A stretch of DNA of 64,000 bases from an uncultured Lachnobacterium sp. (GTDB taxonomy: Bacteria > Bacillota > Clostridia > Lachnospirales > Lachnospiraceae): assembly GCA_900546625.1 (NCBI GenBank), contig URDU01000001.1, positions 186,001-250,000 on the forward strand. Reading direction: 5' to 3'. Made by a program: the position numbers and the translations under genes. Shown one piece after another: positions 33,509 through 42,729 of the stretch; position 1 is the stretch's first letter, and every line of letters begins with the position of its first letter. The notes beneath the pieces were generated by a model. The model made no database searches. It was not told the DNA's origin and saw only the letters and a list, made by a program, of their open reading frames with translations.

Positions 33509-34618
33509 TTAGAAAAAATTTCCTATATTAATTGTAAAATTCTTGAGAAAATTCTTGCAAATTTTCTTATTCTTTCTATTATTTTCTAAATATTTTAAGT
33601 TAATTTTGTTTCCATCCTGTTTATCACCGGTCTGTTGTATTGTTGCAGAAGCAGAAGTTTCATTACTATTACTATAAGAAGCTGTTTCTGCCTTTGACGC
33701 TGCATACTCCACCAGTGCCTTTGCATCAGCCCACTTATAGTTTTTATTGTTTGGCCACCCGCAGCCCAAAAGAGAAAGGCACATTTTCCTTCCGTCCTTT
33801 TCAACTGCTGCCACATAGCAGTAGCCTGCCTTTGTCGTAAAACCGGTCTTTCCCGATATGCAATATTCTGTTTGTGTAAGCAGCCTGTTGTGATTGCTAA
33901 AAACCACCCGGCTGTCCGCAGACTCAAACGTATACTGCATAGTCTGCGTTATCTCAAGAAACTGTGCCGATTTTGGTGATTTCCACGCACAGTAAGACAT
34001 TATAACACATAAATCCCCCGCTGTAGAGTGGTGAAAGCTCACATCATCCTCGGCATCCAGCCCATTGGGTGTGATAAAATACGTGCCAAGGCACCCTATC
34101 TCATTTGCTTTTTCATTCATAAGCTTTGCAAAGCCCTCCGTCGAGCCGCCCACATGCTCCGCAATCGCATAGGCACAGTCGTTGAAGGATTCAAGCATCA
34201 TGCCGTATAGTAAATCCTTCATCCTGTAGCTTTTCCCAGATGCCAGTCCAAGCTTAACAGCCGGCTGTGCTGCGGCATTTTGCGAAACCGTGACCATATC
34301 ATTTATATCAGCTCTTTCAAGAGCCACAATGCATGTGAGAAGCTTTGTGGTGCTGGCATTTGCCATGCTGTCTCTCATATTTTTACCATATACAAATGTC
34401 TCATCATCCGCATCATATAATGCAGCTGAAACAGCATGAAGCTGCGGCTCATTTACAGCTTCAGCAGCTTCTTCAGCTACCATTTCACCGTCCGTTTCTT
34501 CTGCCATAACCACGTTTGCCGGGTTTTGAGCCGGCAAACAACAGAGCGTACAGATTAACACACAAACAAATACTATTAAAGCTTTTTTCAACATATATTT
34601 TTTCAAAAAAATAATCAT
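33509..34618 (-). CDS. D-alanyl-D-alanine carboxypeptidase (S11, DacF-like)
   Basis: A 369-residue secreted serine carboxypeptidase trimming the terminal D-Ala of peptidoglycan stem peptides. It has an N-terminal signal/anchor helix (about 10-30), then the three motifs S89xxK92 (STTK), S144xN146 (SFN) and K257TG (GKTGF). The C-terminal beta domain of PBP5 is absent; after about residue 315 comes a low-complexity Ser/Thr/Asn/Lys tail encoded by AT-rich sequence. The frame extends to 34657, but GGAGGT lies 6 bp before the ATG at 34618. It is the last gene in the gpr-to-dacF run and follows scpB by 81 bp. Confidence 0.92.
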   Translation of the reverse strand: MIIFLKKYMLKKALIVFVCVLICTLCCLPAQNPANVVMAEETDGEMVAEEAAEAVNEPQLHAVSAALYDADDETFVYGKNMRDSMANASTTKLLTCIVALERADINDMVTVSQNAAAQPAVKLGLASGKSYRMKDLLYGMMLESFNDCAYAIAEHVGGSTEGFAKLMNEKANEIGCLGTYFITPNGLDAEDDVSFHHSTAGDLCVIMSYCAWKSPKSAQFLEITQTMQYTFESADSRVVFSNHNRLLTQTEYCISGKTGFTTKAGYCYVAAVEKDGRKMCLSLLGCGWPNNKNYKWADAKALVEYAASKAETASYSNSNETSASATIQQTGDKQDGNKINLKYLENNRKNKKICKNFLKNFTINIGNFF

Positions 34619-34699
34619 ATAATTACCTCCATCGGTAATATATATGATTATTTGCATGTCCTTATTATATGAAACAGCAGCTTACAAAATACACCTGCT

Positions 34700-35263
34700 C
34701 TACACATCAAGCTTTACGTGCATCTCTTCCTCTGCCTCCTGCTTAAACTCCTCCACCTGCACAGGGCTTAGCACCGGCAGCTCGTCAATCGACTGCACAC
34801 CAAAGCTTCTTAGGAACTCCTCTGTGGTGCCAAACAAAAGCGGGCGTCCCGGAGCATCGAGCCTTCCAAGCTCCTGCACCAGATTGTACTCGACAAGCTT
34901 GCTTACGGCATGCTCGCTTGACACACCTCTGATTTTTTCTATTTCAGCCTTTGTGACAGGCTGCTTGTACGCTATGATTGAAAGAGTCTCCAAAAGCACA
35001 TCAGTAAGCACCCTCTTCTTGGGCTGCTTTGCTATGCGGATAAGATACTCATACATCTGTGGCTTTGTGCACATCTGATAGGCTCCATCAAGCTCGATGA
35101 TATTCATGCCTATATTTGCTGAGCCTGCATACTCCTTCTTGAGCTCCTCAATCAGCTTTTTTGTTTCTTTTTCACTTAATTGTATTGCATCGGCTATCCT
35201 GCCAAGCTCCACGGACTCTCCCATGGTAAATAAAATAGCCTCTATTGCAGCTTTATAATTCAT
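34700..35263 (-). CDS. scpB: segregation and condensation protein ScpB
   Basis: A 187-residue kleisin-associated protein made of two winged-helix domains, partner of ScpA and SMC in chromosome condensation. Family signature: AIEAILFTMGESVELGRIADAI at the start, ETLSIIAYKQPVTKAEIEKIRG in the middle and GRPLLFGTTEEFLRSFG near the end. The C-terminus is acidic. It is 17 bp downstream of scpA. Confidence 0.96.
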   Translation of the reverse strand: MNYKAAIEAILFTMGESVELGRIADAIQLSEKETKKLIEELKKEYAGSANIGMNIIELDGAYQMCTKPQMYEYLIRIAKQPKKRVLTDVLLETLSIIAYKQPVTKAEIEKIRGVSSEHAVSKLVEYNLVQELGRLDAPGRPLLFGTTEEFLRSFGVQSIDELPVLSPVQVEEFKQEAEEEMHVKLDV

Positions 35264-35280
35264 ATATCCTCAAAACCTCT

Positions 35281-36030
35281 TTATGCAGCAATCCTTGACT
35301 CAATCTGGATATCATCAAAAATATGCTCCTGAACGATTGTTAATTTGCCGGTCTTCATAAGCTCAAGTATGGCAAGAAATGTGACGATCACCTCAACCTT
35401 GCTTGACGCTTCGGTAAGCATCCCCCTGAAGCTGAAGTGCTTGTGTGAAGCAGCATAGTCTGTCAGATAATCCATCTTTTCCTCCAAGGAGACCTCCTCC
35501 TTTTCAATCTTTCCAAACTTCGAGCGGACCTTGTCTATCTTCTCTTCCTGACGCTTCATTATACTTTGAAAGATTCTGTTTAAATCGGAAAGACGGATAT
35601 CTCCCACCAGTTCATCAAGATTAACAGGCTCCTCATATGCCAAAACCTCATCAGGTATGTCCTTTTTCTTATACCACACCTTGCCGGCATCCAGCTGACG
35701 GTCCTTAAGCTCATTTGCCATGCACTTGTACATCTTGTACTCAAGCAGCTGCTGCACAAGCTCTTCTCTCGGATCCTCCTGTTCCTCCTCTTCCTCCTCT
35801 TTTCTCGGAAGAAGCATCTTTGACTTTATGTCGAGAAGCGTAGCTGCCATCACTAAAAACTCGCTGAGCGTGTCCAGGTTATCCTTTTTCATCTGAGCCA
35901 CATACTCCATGTACTGCGCTGTAATCTCGACAATCGGGATATCATAAATATTTACTTTATTTTTTTCTATCAGGTATAAAAGCAGATCAAGCGGTCCCTC
36001 AAACACCTGAAGCTTAAAAGTCATATCCAT
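35281..36030 (-). CDS. scpA: segregation and condensation protein ScpA
   Basis: A 249-residue kleisin of the SMC-ScpAB complex. The N-terminus FKLQVFEGPLDLLLYLIEKNKV is the family hallmark, followed by ITAQYMEYVAQM and LVMAATLLDIKSKMLLP. A Glu-rich linker (about 78-88) precedes the C-terminal winged helix that binds the SMC head (VTFLAILELMKTGKLTIVQ). It starts 13 bp after hemW. Confidence 0.96.
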   Translation of the reverse strand: MDMTFKLQVFEGPLDLLLYLIEKNKVNIYDIPIVEITAQYMEYVAQMKKDNLDTLSEFLVMAATLLDIKSKMLLPRKEEEEEEQEDPREELVQQLLEYKMYKCMANELKDRQLDAGKVWYKKKDIPDEVLAYEEPVNLDELVGDIRLSDLNRIFQSIMKRQEEKIDKVRSKFGKIEKEEVSLEEKMDYLTDYAASHKHFSFRGMLTEASSKVEVIVTFLAILELMKTGKLTIVQEHIFDDIQIESRIAA

Positions 36031-36043
36031 AATTTGCTCTCCG

Positions 36044-37237
36044 TTAATCCTTCAAAAACTGTGCCATGACGTAATTAGCTACATCCTTTCCTCTTTCCGA
36101 TAAATAGATATGCCCGGCCTTTACCACGAGCAGCTCCTGATTTTTCAGACTGTCTATCGTATCCTTGTAGATGGCATCTATCGAAATACCAAATGCTCTC
36201 TCAAAGGCTTCTCTTGTAACACCCTCGTTCATACGAAGCCCTAAAAACATGAACTCCTCCATCTGTCCCTTTTTATCTATGACATCAGCTGCCACATGCA
36301 GATTAGCCTTAAATATATCATCACCCACATCATGTATATGACGGCACGCTGACAGGTATTCGTCCATATCGGATGTATTGGTATATCTGACATTTGATAT
36401 AAGCGATGCAGCTCCTATTCCAAGCCCTAAATAGTCAGCTCTGGTCCAGTAGCCTATATTATGGCGGCACTCCATGCCTTTTTTAGCATAGTTAGAGGTC
36501 TCGTACTGCCTGTAACCGGCATCCATAAGAGCCTTCTGTCCTGCCTTTTCCATATCATACAGCTCGTCCTCATTTGGCAGAAACTCTGTTCTCATGCCAG
36601 CCTCCTGGCGCACCATGTCAAACTTGTACTTTTCATAAAACGGGGTTCCCTTTTCAACTATAAGGGAATACGCCGATATATGATCCGGATGAAGCCTTAT
36701 AATCTTGTTTACAGTCGCCATATACTGTGACGCTGACTGCCCCGGCAGTCCATACATCAGGTCTACATTGATATTTTTAAAGCCCACATTTCTGGCCACC
36801 TCGTAATTCGTCACAAACTGCTCAAAGGTATGTATACGCCCGAGCAGCTTAAGCTCGTCTGCATTTGCCGACTGAAGTCCTATGGACAGGCGGTTGATTC
36901 CCGCATCCCTGTATGCTAAAAGCTTTTCCCTGCTAAGCGTACCGGGATTGCACTCTATAGATATCTCAGCATCAGGCAGCACATTAAAGCTGTCAAACAC
37001 TCCCTCCATCAAGGCTGCAATCCACTGCTCATCTATGGAGCTTGGTGTACCGCCTCCGATATAGACAGATGACACCTGATAGTCCTTCATCAGCGGACCG
37101 TAAAATATCATTTCCGCCATAAGCCCCTTAACATAGCGAAGCTTTGCGTCATCATCCGCGGGAAATGACAAAAAATCACAATATTCACATTTTCTCACAC
37201 AAAAAGGTATATGAATATAAATCTCAAGATTCTTCAT
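36044..37237 (-). CDS. hemW: radical SAM heme chaperone HemW
   Basis: A 397-residue radical-SAM protein related to coproporphyrinogen III dehydrogenase HemN but of the HemW (heme chaperone) branch. The cluster motif is CVRKCEYCDF (C12, C16, C19), followed by YIGGGTPSS. HNIGYWTRADYLGLGIGAAS is the HemW-type conserved segment, and there is no HemN-type N-terminal extension. Often mis-annotated as HemN. Gene order lepA-hemW is conserved across Firmicutes; here it follows lepA by 8 bp. Confidence 0.94.
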   Translation of the reverse strand: MKNLEIYIHIPFCVRKCEYCDFLSFPADDDAKLRYVKGLMAEMIFYGPLMKDYQVSSVYIGGGTPSSIDEQWIAALMEGVFDSFNVLPDAEISIECNPGTLSREKLLAYRDAGINRLSIGLQSANADELKLLGRIHTFEQFVTNYEVARNVGFKNINVDLMYGLPGQSASQYMATVNKIIRLHPDHISAYSLIVEKGTPFYEKYKFDMVRQEAGMRTEFLPNEDELYDMEKAGQKALMDAGYRQYETSNYAKKGMECRHNIGYWTRADYLGLGIGAASLISNVRYTNTSDMDEYLSACRHIHDVGDDIFKANLHVAADVIDKKGQMEEFMFLGLRMNEGVTREAFERAFGISIDAIYKDTIDSLKNQELLVVKAGHIYLSERGKDVANYVMAQFLKD

Positions 37238-37245
37238 ATGAGCGA

Positions 37246-39057
37246 TTACTCCTCATCCAGCTTAAGCACACTCATGAATGCCTCCTGTGGTATCTCTACA
37301 TTGCCCACCTGACGCATTCTCTTCTTTCCTTCCTTCTGCTTCTCAAGCAGCTTCTTCTTACGTGAAATATCACCACCATAGCACTTGGCAAGCACATCCT
37401 TACGAAGCGCCTTGACTGTCTCTCTTGCTATAATCTTGCCACCGACTGCTGCCTGAATAGGTATCTCAAACAGATGCCTTGGTATCTCACCCTTCAGCTT
37501 CTCACACATCTTACGGCCTCTTTCGTATGCACTCTCCTTGAATACGATAAATGAAAGTGCATCGACCATCTCCTTATTGATTAAGATGTCAAGCTTGACA
37601 AGCTCTGAGCGCTCATAATCCTTCATCTCGTAGTCAAATGAAGCATATCCCCTGGAGCGTGACTTTAAAGCATCAAAGAAATCATAGATAATCTCATTTA
37701 AAGGCAGATCATACTTTATGAGGGCACGCGTCTTTTCAATATACTCCATGCTGATATAGACGCCTCGTCTCTCCTGACAAAGCTTCATAATCGCACCGAC
37801 ATAGTCGCTTGTAACCATAATCTCTGCCGACACGTATGGCTCCTCCATATACTCAATCTCTGACGGATCCGGCATATTGGATGGATTGGTCAGATCTATC
37901 ACCTCGCCGCTTGTCTTGTGAATCTTGTAAATAACACTAGGTGCTGTGGTAACGAGATCCAGATCAAACTCTCTCTCCAGTCTCTCCTGAATGATCTCCA
38001 GATGTAAAAGTCCAAGAAAACCGCATCTGAAGCCAAAGCCAAGTGCAAGTGAGGTCTCAGGCTCAAACTGTAATGAAGCGTCATTGACCTGCAGCTTTTC
38101 AAGGGCATCCCTTAAATCAGGATACTTTGCACTGTCCGCAGGATAAAGGCCACAGTAAACCATAGGATTGACCTTCTTATAGCCCGGAAGTGCCTCATCA
38201 CACGGTCTGTCAACAAGTGTGACTGTATCACCCACGCGTGTATCCCTGACATTTTTGATACTGGCTGCAATGTATCCAACCATGCCGGCTGAAAGCTCGT
38301 CGCATGGTATAAACTGGCCTGCGCCAAAATATCCCACCTCTGTAACCACATCAGATGCACCTGTGGCCATCATCTTTATTGTGTCTCCTACCTTTACAGA
38401 GCCCTCTCTCAGACGGCAGAAAATGATGACACCCTTGTAGGAATCGTAGGTTGCATCAAATATAAGCGCCTTAAGCGGAGCATCCTTATCTCCTGTCGGT
38501 GCAGGAATCTTTTTTACAATCTGTTCAAGCACATCCTCTATATTGAGACCTGTCTTTGCGGAAATACGCGGTGCATCCATAGCCTCAATTCCGATGACAT
38601 CCTCTATCTCCTGCGCCACCTCATCCGGGCGTGCACTCGGCAGATCTACCTTATTGATGACAGGAAATACATCCAGATCATGATCCAGTGCAAGGTAAAC
38701 ATTCGCAAGTGTCTGTGCCTCAACGCCCTGGGCCGCATCCACTACAAGTATAGCTCCGTCACACGCCGCAAGGCTCCTTGATACCTCATAGTTAAAATCC
38801 ACGTGTCCGGGTGTATCTATCAGGTTAAAAATATACTCTTCTCCATCCTTTGCAGTATATATAATACGGACTGCCTGAGACTTGATCGTGATACCACGCT
38901 CTCTCTCAAGCTCCATGTTGTCAAGCACCTGAGCCTGCATCTCCCTGCTGGTAAGTGTGCCTGTTTTCTCTATAATTCTGTCCGCAAGTGTAGATTTGCC
39001 GTGATCAATATGGGCAATAATACAAAAATTACGGATTTTGCTCTGATCTATTGACAT
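37246..39057 (-). CDS. lepA: elongation factor 4 (LepA)
   Basis: A 603-residue translational GTPase that acts on stalled or mis-translocated ribosomes. G motifs: [13 protein letters not shown] (G1), DTPGHVDF (G3), NKVDLP (G4). The LepA-specific C-terminal domain ends [23 protein letters not shown], the diagnostic segment. The frame continues to 39078, but AGGAGG sits 4 bp before the ATG at 39057, giving the normal N-terminus [11 protein letters not shown]. Confidence 0.97.
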   Translation of the reverse strand: MSIDQSKIRNFCIIAHIDHGKSTLADRIIEKTGTLTSREMQAQVLDNMELERERGITIKSQAVRIIYTAKDGEEYIFNLIDTPGHVDFNYEVSRSLAACDGAILVVDAAQGVEAQTLANVYLALDHDLDVFPVINKVDLPSARPDEVAQEIEDVIGIEAMDAPRISAKTGLNIEDVLEQIVKKIPAPTGDKDAPLKALIFDATYDSYKGVIIFCRLREGSVKVGDTIKMMATGASDVVTEVGYFGAGQFIPCDELSAGMVGYIAASIKNVRDTRVGDTVTLVDRPCDEALPGYKKVNPMVYCGLYPADSAKYPDLRDALEKLQVNDASLQFEPETSLALGFGFRCGFLGLLHLEIIQERLEREFDLDLVTTAPSVIYKIHKTSGEVIDLTNPSNMPDPSEIEYMEEPYVSAEIMVTSDYVGAIMKLCQERRGVYISMEYIEKTRALIKYDLPLNEIIYDFFDALKSRSRGYASFDYEMKDYERSELVKLDILINKEMVDALSFIVFKESAYERGRKMCEKLKGEIPRHLFEIPIQAAVGGKIIARETVKALRKDVLAKCYGGDISRKKKLLEKQKEGKKRMRQVGNVEIPQEAFMSVLKLDEE

Positions 39058-39120
39058 ATGTCCTCCTAATGCTTTCAATAACTCATCAAAGTTTATCAGA
39101 TTTGTGAAATAAAGTCTATA

Positions 39121-40203
39121 TTATTTTAACACTTTATCGAGTATATCTGCAAGTGGTTCCATGGCATTGTACGCCTCCTCCAATGTATTTGTCTGTGCTC
39201 CCACCTCCACAAGCAGTGATTTCGGACACAGATGCATATTATACCTGTAGCCCTTTAAGTATATGCGCCTTGCAAGCCCCGGATAATACTCATTTGCCAT
39301 GAGCTGCAGCTGAAACGAAAACGCCAGATTGTCTCCCAGATACTGATTGGGCAGACTATCAATCGCTCCTCTTGCAGCAGTACGGCACAGCCCGTTAAAA
39401 AACATAATCTGTGCCATGGGCTTTCCATCTATTGTGGTGGCAAGTCTTGTAGTCTCAGCCACTCCATCCCTGTGCAGGTCGATAACTACCTTTATGGAAG
39501 GATTTTTCTCAATAATTTCTGTAATCTCTGGTAATGAATTGGAATACGCATGGTCACGGTCATTCACGTCATACTGCCCCTTGTGGTGCAGCACATTGTA
39601 GCCGTATTTTTCCCTCAAAAGTGTTTCAAGCCTGTCACCCACTCCGACTACTGTCTGTGTCTCTGATGTATCTGCAGAATCACTGTACCCTTCCTGGGAA
39701 TGTGTATGGTATATAAGTATATCAGGGCCGTCTCCCGACTTTTCTATAGACATATCGCGCCCCAGCAGCACCTCCTCACACAGCTCATCAGCTCCTATAT
39801 ATGTAGTCTTGTCCACCTGATAATAGTTCTTTACCAGATTGTCAAAGCTCATGTCTACCTGTGGCATTTTCACCTTCTGCTTCGCCTCCTGCGCTGCTGT
39901 TTCACCGGCTTTTTCAGCTTCCCCGACAAATGCAAGCTGGTCAGCATCAGGCAGCATATTGTTCCTGACACTTGCATTTTCATTTTCCATCGCAGCAAGC
40001 TCCTCATATGAGAGAATACCTCCCGCTGTATCCTCATCCTCCACAATACGCGGCTCCTTCTTTTTTGCCTCATCACACTTAACGTGAGAATATGTAAGGT
40101 GCGGGAATTTTTCTTCCACAAGCCTCTTTCCCACACCATCACCGCAAAACAGCATACTTGCAATATATATAAGCGCTATAAGCACAACCATTTTCTTCTT
40201 CAC
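39121..40203 (-). CDS. spoIIP: stage II sporulation protein P
   Basis: A 360-residue SpoIIP, the membrane-anchored amidase/endopeptidase that works with SpoIID and SpoIIM to thin septal peptidoglycan during engulfment. It has an N-terminal helix (VVLIALIYIASMLFCG), a low-complexity region, and the C-terminal amidase domain with ILIYHTHSQEGY (zinc ligands), VVIDLHRDG and LVEVGAQTNTLEEA (catalytic Glu). The preferred start is the GTG at 40203, 8 bp after GGGAG; an in-frame ATG at 40218 has no SD. It lies between gpr and lepA, the standard clostridial order. Confidence 0.94.
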   Translation of the reverse strand: MKKKMVVLIALIYIASMLFCGDGVGKRLVEEKFPHLTYSHVKCDEAKKKEPRIVEDEDTAGGILSYEELAAMENENASVRNNMLPDADQLAFVGEAEKAGETAAQEAKQKVKMPQVDMSFDNLVKNYYQVDKTTYIGADELCEEVLLGRDMSIEKSGDGPDILIYHTHSQEGYSDSADTSETQTVVGVGDRLETLLREKYGYNVLHHKGQYDVNDRDHAYSNSLPEITEIIEKNPSIKVVIDLHRDGVAETTRLATTIDGKPMAQIMFFNGLCRTAARGAIDSLPNQYLGDNLAFSFQLQLMANEYYPGLARRIYLKGYRYNMHLCPKSLLVEVGAQTNTLEEAYNAMEPLADILDKVLK

Positions 40204-40289
40204 AATATCATCTCCCATCTAAAGCATCAGGTTTTCCCCTGCTACATAAAGCTTATGCACGTGGCACTAATGATATTCTAAGCAATAAA

Positions 40290-41201
40290 TCATTCACTAC
40301 AGTCTTCATAGTCATCATTGGAAAAAGCCATATTTATGCCCTCCGATAAAAGGCCTGCCAGTCTCTTAACAGTCTCGTCAATGTCCTTTGGTGTCACAAA
40401 CATGCCGTTTAACTTCGGTGACATGAGCTTTGCGGTGTTCTCCCGGCTGGCATTCACCGCATCAGAAACAATAGTCACCGCATCGATGACTGTCGGAATA
40501 CCAATCGCAATAACCGGCACTCCCAGATTACCACGATTTATGCCATCCCTGTGGTTTCCAACACCGCTTCCTGGCACTATGCCTGTATCCGTCAGCTGTA
40601 TGGTACACCCCAGACGTTTTGTACTGCGTGCTGCAAGCGCATCAATTGTCACAACAAAATCCGGCTTCACCTCGTTCACCACACCCTTTATTATCTCAAG
40701 GCACTCCATGCCTGTCTGTGCCATCACTCCCGGCACCAGGCCGCACACACTGTTGACATTCTCGTTTCCAAACGCATACCTGCCATATTCCTTTACTATA
40801 TGACGGGTGATAAACAAGCTGTCAATGCATCTGGGGCCAAGCGCGTCCGGAGTTACATTTCTGTTCCCAAGCCCGACGACAAGCGCCGCATATATATGCT
40901 TGCCGCAGACAGCCTTTACAAAGCTCTTAAGCTCTCTCGAAAGCTCCCTTGTCACAGCCTGACAGCACTCCTCGTCCCCCTCTGACAGCAGCGTAGCCTC
41001 AATTGTCACATATTTTCCTTTAGGACGCCCTGTAGCCCTGACCGCATTTTCCGAGTCAATCGTCACTACACTGACTACAATTCCGTTATCCAGCTTTTTT
41101 TCAGAGAAATTCACACCTCTCATATCAGTGTTTGCCTTTCTAAGGCTCTCCTGCGTCTCAAGCGCCAGATCAGTTCTTGCACACCATTTATCAGCCGACA
41201 A
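40290..41201 (-). CDS. gpr: spore germination protease GPR
   Basis: A 303-residue aspartic-type protease that degrades small acid-soluble proteins during germination. The N-terminus carries the family propeptide region with the RTDLALE segment, and the catalytic core is recognised by GRPKGKYVTIEA, VGLGNRNVTPDALGPR, DALAARSTKRLGCTIQLTDTGIVPGSGVGNHR. A strong SD (GGGGAGGTG) lies inside the longer frame and points to the TTG at 41201 rather than the ATG at 41231. It diverges from rpsT and heads the gpr-spoIIP-lepA-hemW run. Confidence 0.93.
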   Translation of the reverse strand: MSADKWCARTDLALETQESLRKANTDMRGVNFSEKKLDNGIVVSVVTIDSENAVRATGRPKGKYVTIEATLLSEGDEECCQAVTRELSRELKSFVKAVCGKHIYAALVVGLGNRNVTPDALGPRCIDSLFITRHIVKEYGRYAFGNENVNSVCGLVPGVMAQTGMECLEIIKGVVNEVKPDFVVTIDALAARSTKRLGCTIQLTDTGIVPGSGVGNHRDGINRGNLGVPVIAIGIPTVIDAVTIVSDAVNASRENTAKLMSPKLNGMFVTPKDIDETVKRLAGLLSEGINMAFSNDDYEDCSE

Positions 41202-41277
41202 ATCAATACACCTCCCCTGTATGATATTCAAAAATCACATATATGTTATTTTTTTGCAATTTTTTTCAAAATATGTA

Positions 41278-41306
41278 TTGACAGAGTGGAAAGGTTGACA
41301 TATTAT
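41278..41306 (+). promoter_or_regulatory. strong sigma-A-type promoter of rpsT
   Basis: TTGACA (41278-41283), 17-bp spacer and TATTAT (41301-41306). A second TTGACA lies inside the spacer (41295-41300) but has no -10 at a suitable distance. Confidence 0.85.
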
Positions 41307-41321
41307 ATTCTAGTATGTTTG

Positions 41322-41349
41322 TGCCAAAGCGTCCGTGTCTGTTTTGGCA
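41322..41349 (+). promoter_or_regulatory. hairpin in the rpsT leader
   Basis: TGCCAAA (41322-41328) pairs with TTTGGCA (41343-41349) around a 14-nt loop in the 5' untranslated region, ending 20 bp before the SD. It may be an S20 autoregulatory element; this is inference from position only. Confidence 0.45.
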
Positions 41350-41381
41350 TACATTAGATTAAATATTTGGAGGTGTACGAG

Positions 41382-41645
41382 TTGGCTAACATTAAATCAG
41401 CAAAAAAGAGAATTTTAGTAACAGAGACTAAGGCTGCTAGAAATAAAGCAATCAAATCAGGAGTTAAGACAGCAATCAAGAAGGTTGAGGCTGCTGTAGC
41501 TGCAAATGATAAGGCTGCTGCTGAGGTTGCATTAAAGGATGCAACTTCTGCTATCGCAAGCGCTGGTTCAAAGGGTATCTTCCACAAGAACAACGCAGCT
41601 AGAAAAGTATCTCGTTTAACAAAGCTTGTTAACGGATTAGCTTAA
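41382..41645 (+). CDS. rpsT: 30S ribosomal protein S20
   Basis: An 87-residue basic helical protein of the 30S subunit that binds 16S rRNA. The sequence ANIKSAKKRILVTETKAARNKAIKS and the C-terminal GIFHKNNAARKVSRLTKLVN are diagnostic. The start is TTG at 41382, with SD GGAGGTG 8 bp upstream, and gives the exact family length. A TTG start is common for S20 and is tied to low initiation and autoregulation in E. coli. Own promoter and terminator; single-gene unit diverging from gpr. Confidence 0.97.
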   Translation: MANIKSAKKRILVTETKAARNKAIKSGVKTAIKKVEAAVAANDKAAAEVALKDATSAIASAGSKGIFHKNNAARKVSRLTKLVNGLA

Positions 41646-41667
41646 TTACTATATAGCAATAAATAAT

Positions 41668-41703
41668 AAACCCATCGGTGCCGTCATACCGATGGGTTTT
41701 TTG
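41668..41703. terminator. bidirectional terminator between rpsT and holA
   Basis: AAACCCATCGGT pairs with ACCGATGGGTTT, 9-nt loop, followed by T on the plus strand and A-rich (T on the minus strand) at the other side. It would end both convergent transcripts. Confidence 0.92.
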
Positions 41704-41718
41704 TATATTTGCGTTGTA

Positions 41719-42729
41719 TCATTTTTTGCCTGTAGCATGAGCATCTGTCATATCTGCAGAGTACTGCACTATAAAAAGCTCCACTGCCATCTGGTCATTC
41801 ATCCGTCCTGTCTTCACAGCCTCCTCATACGCCACACCGTCTCTTACTGCCTGCTTTAAGTCATCCAGCGAATACGCCCTGCACTGCGCCTGGTATTTGC
41901 GCACCGCCCACTCAGGACAGCCGGCCTTTGACGCTATATCCTTGTTGCCAAAGCCCTTATTTGTCATGGCTTTCACATTCATCAGTATATTGAACTGGCG
42001 CGATATGAGATACATAATACGCATGGCAGGCTCTTTGAGCGCCAGCAGATCGTAATACAGCTCAAGCGCACGCTTTTGTCTGTGTGATGCAATCGCATCG
42101 ACCATCTCAAACACCTTGTTTGTGATCTGTTCTGTCGTTACAGCCTCCACATCCGAAAGCTCAATCACTTCCTTGTCCATGCAGTAGCACAGCAGCTTCT
42201 CAAGCTCCTTGTCGATATTTTCCATATCCGTGCCGGTTTTTTCTATGAAGCTGTTGTAGGCAGCCCTGCTCATCCCCTTATTTTCCTTCCTGATGCGCGC
42301 CCCTATCCACCTGGCAAGTGTCTCATCAGTCTGTTCCTTGAACTCCACAGGATTGCCACACTTGGCTGCTGCCTTATAAAGCTTCGAGCGCTTATCAACG
42401 CTCTCCTCCACAAATATAAAGTGTGTGCTCTCCGGTGAATCCTTTAAATACTCTCCAAGCTCATCGCCTGCCTTTGAAAAAATACCGGCATCCTCAATAA
42501 GAATCACTCTCCTGTCCGCAAAAAACGGAAGTGTCTCCGCCAGGTCAATTATTTCCTTCTGATTGATTCCATCGCCCTCAAACGACGAAAAGTTCATACT
42601 GTCGTCCTCACTGACCATAGCCTTTATGAGCTTGTCCCTGTACTGTTTTATGAGGTATCTCTCCTGTCCATACAGCAGATAAACCTTTTTGAAATCTCCT
42701 GCTTTTATATCATTGTCTATTGTTTTCAT
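41719..42729 (-). CDS. holA: DNA polymerase III subunit delta
   Basis: A 336-residue clamp-loader delta subunit that opens the beta clamp. The N-terminal AAA-like domain is recognisable by DFKKVYLLYGQERYLIKQYRDKL and MNFSSFEGDG, then LPFFADRRVILIEDAG; the C-terminal collar domain contains PAMRIMYLISRQFNILM and the conserved end of the family. The frame extends to 42819, but only the ATG at 42729 gives the usual N-terminus. It overlaps the comEC stop by 20 nt; comEC-holA-rpsT is a conserved neighbourhood. Confidence 0.94.
   Translation of the reverse strand: MKTIDNDIKAGDFKKVYLLYGQERYLIKQYRDKLIKAMVSEDDSMNFSSFEGDGINQKEIIDLAETLPFFADRRVILIEDAGIFSKAGDELGEYLKDSPESTHFIFVEESVDKRSKLYKAAAKCGNPVEFKEQTDETLARWIGARIRKENKGMSRAAYNSFIEKTGTDMENIDKELEKLLCYCMDKEVIELSDVEAVTTEQITNKVFEMVDAIASHRQKRALELYYDLLALKEPAMRIMYLISRQFNILMNVKAMTNKGFGNKDIASKAGCPEWAVRKYQAQCRAYSLDDLKQAVRDGVAYEEAVKTGRMNDQMAVELFIVQYSADMTDAHATGKK

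Noticed and set aside
36044..37237. Oxygen-independent coproporphyrinogen III oxidase (HemN)
   Set aside because: The N-terminal extension of HemN is missing and the HNxxYW...YLGxGxGA segment fits HemW.
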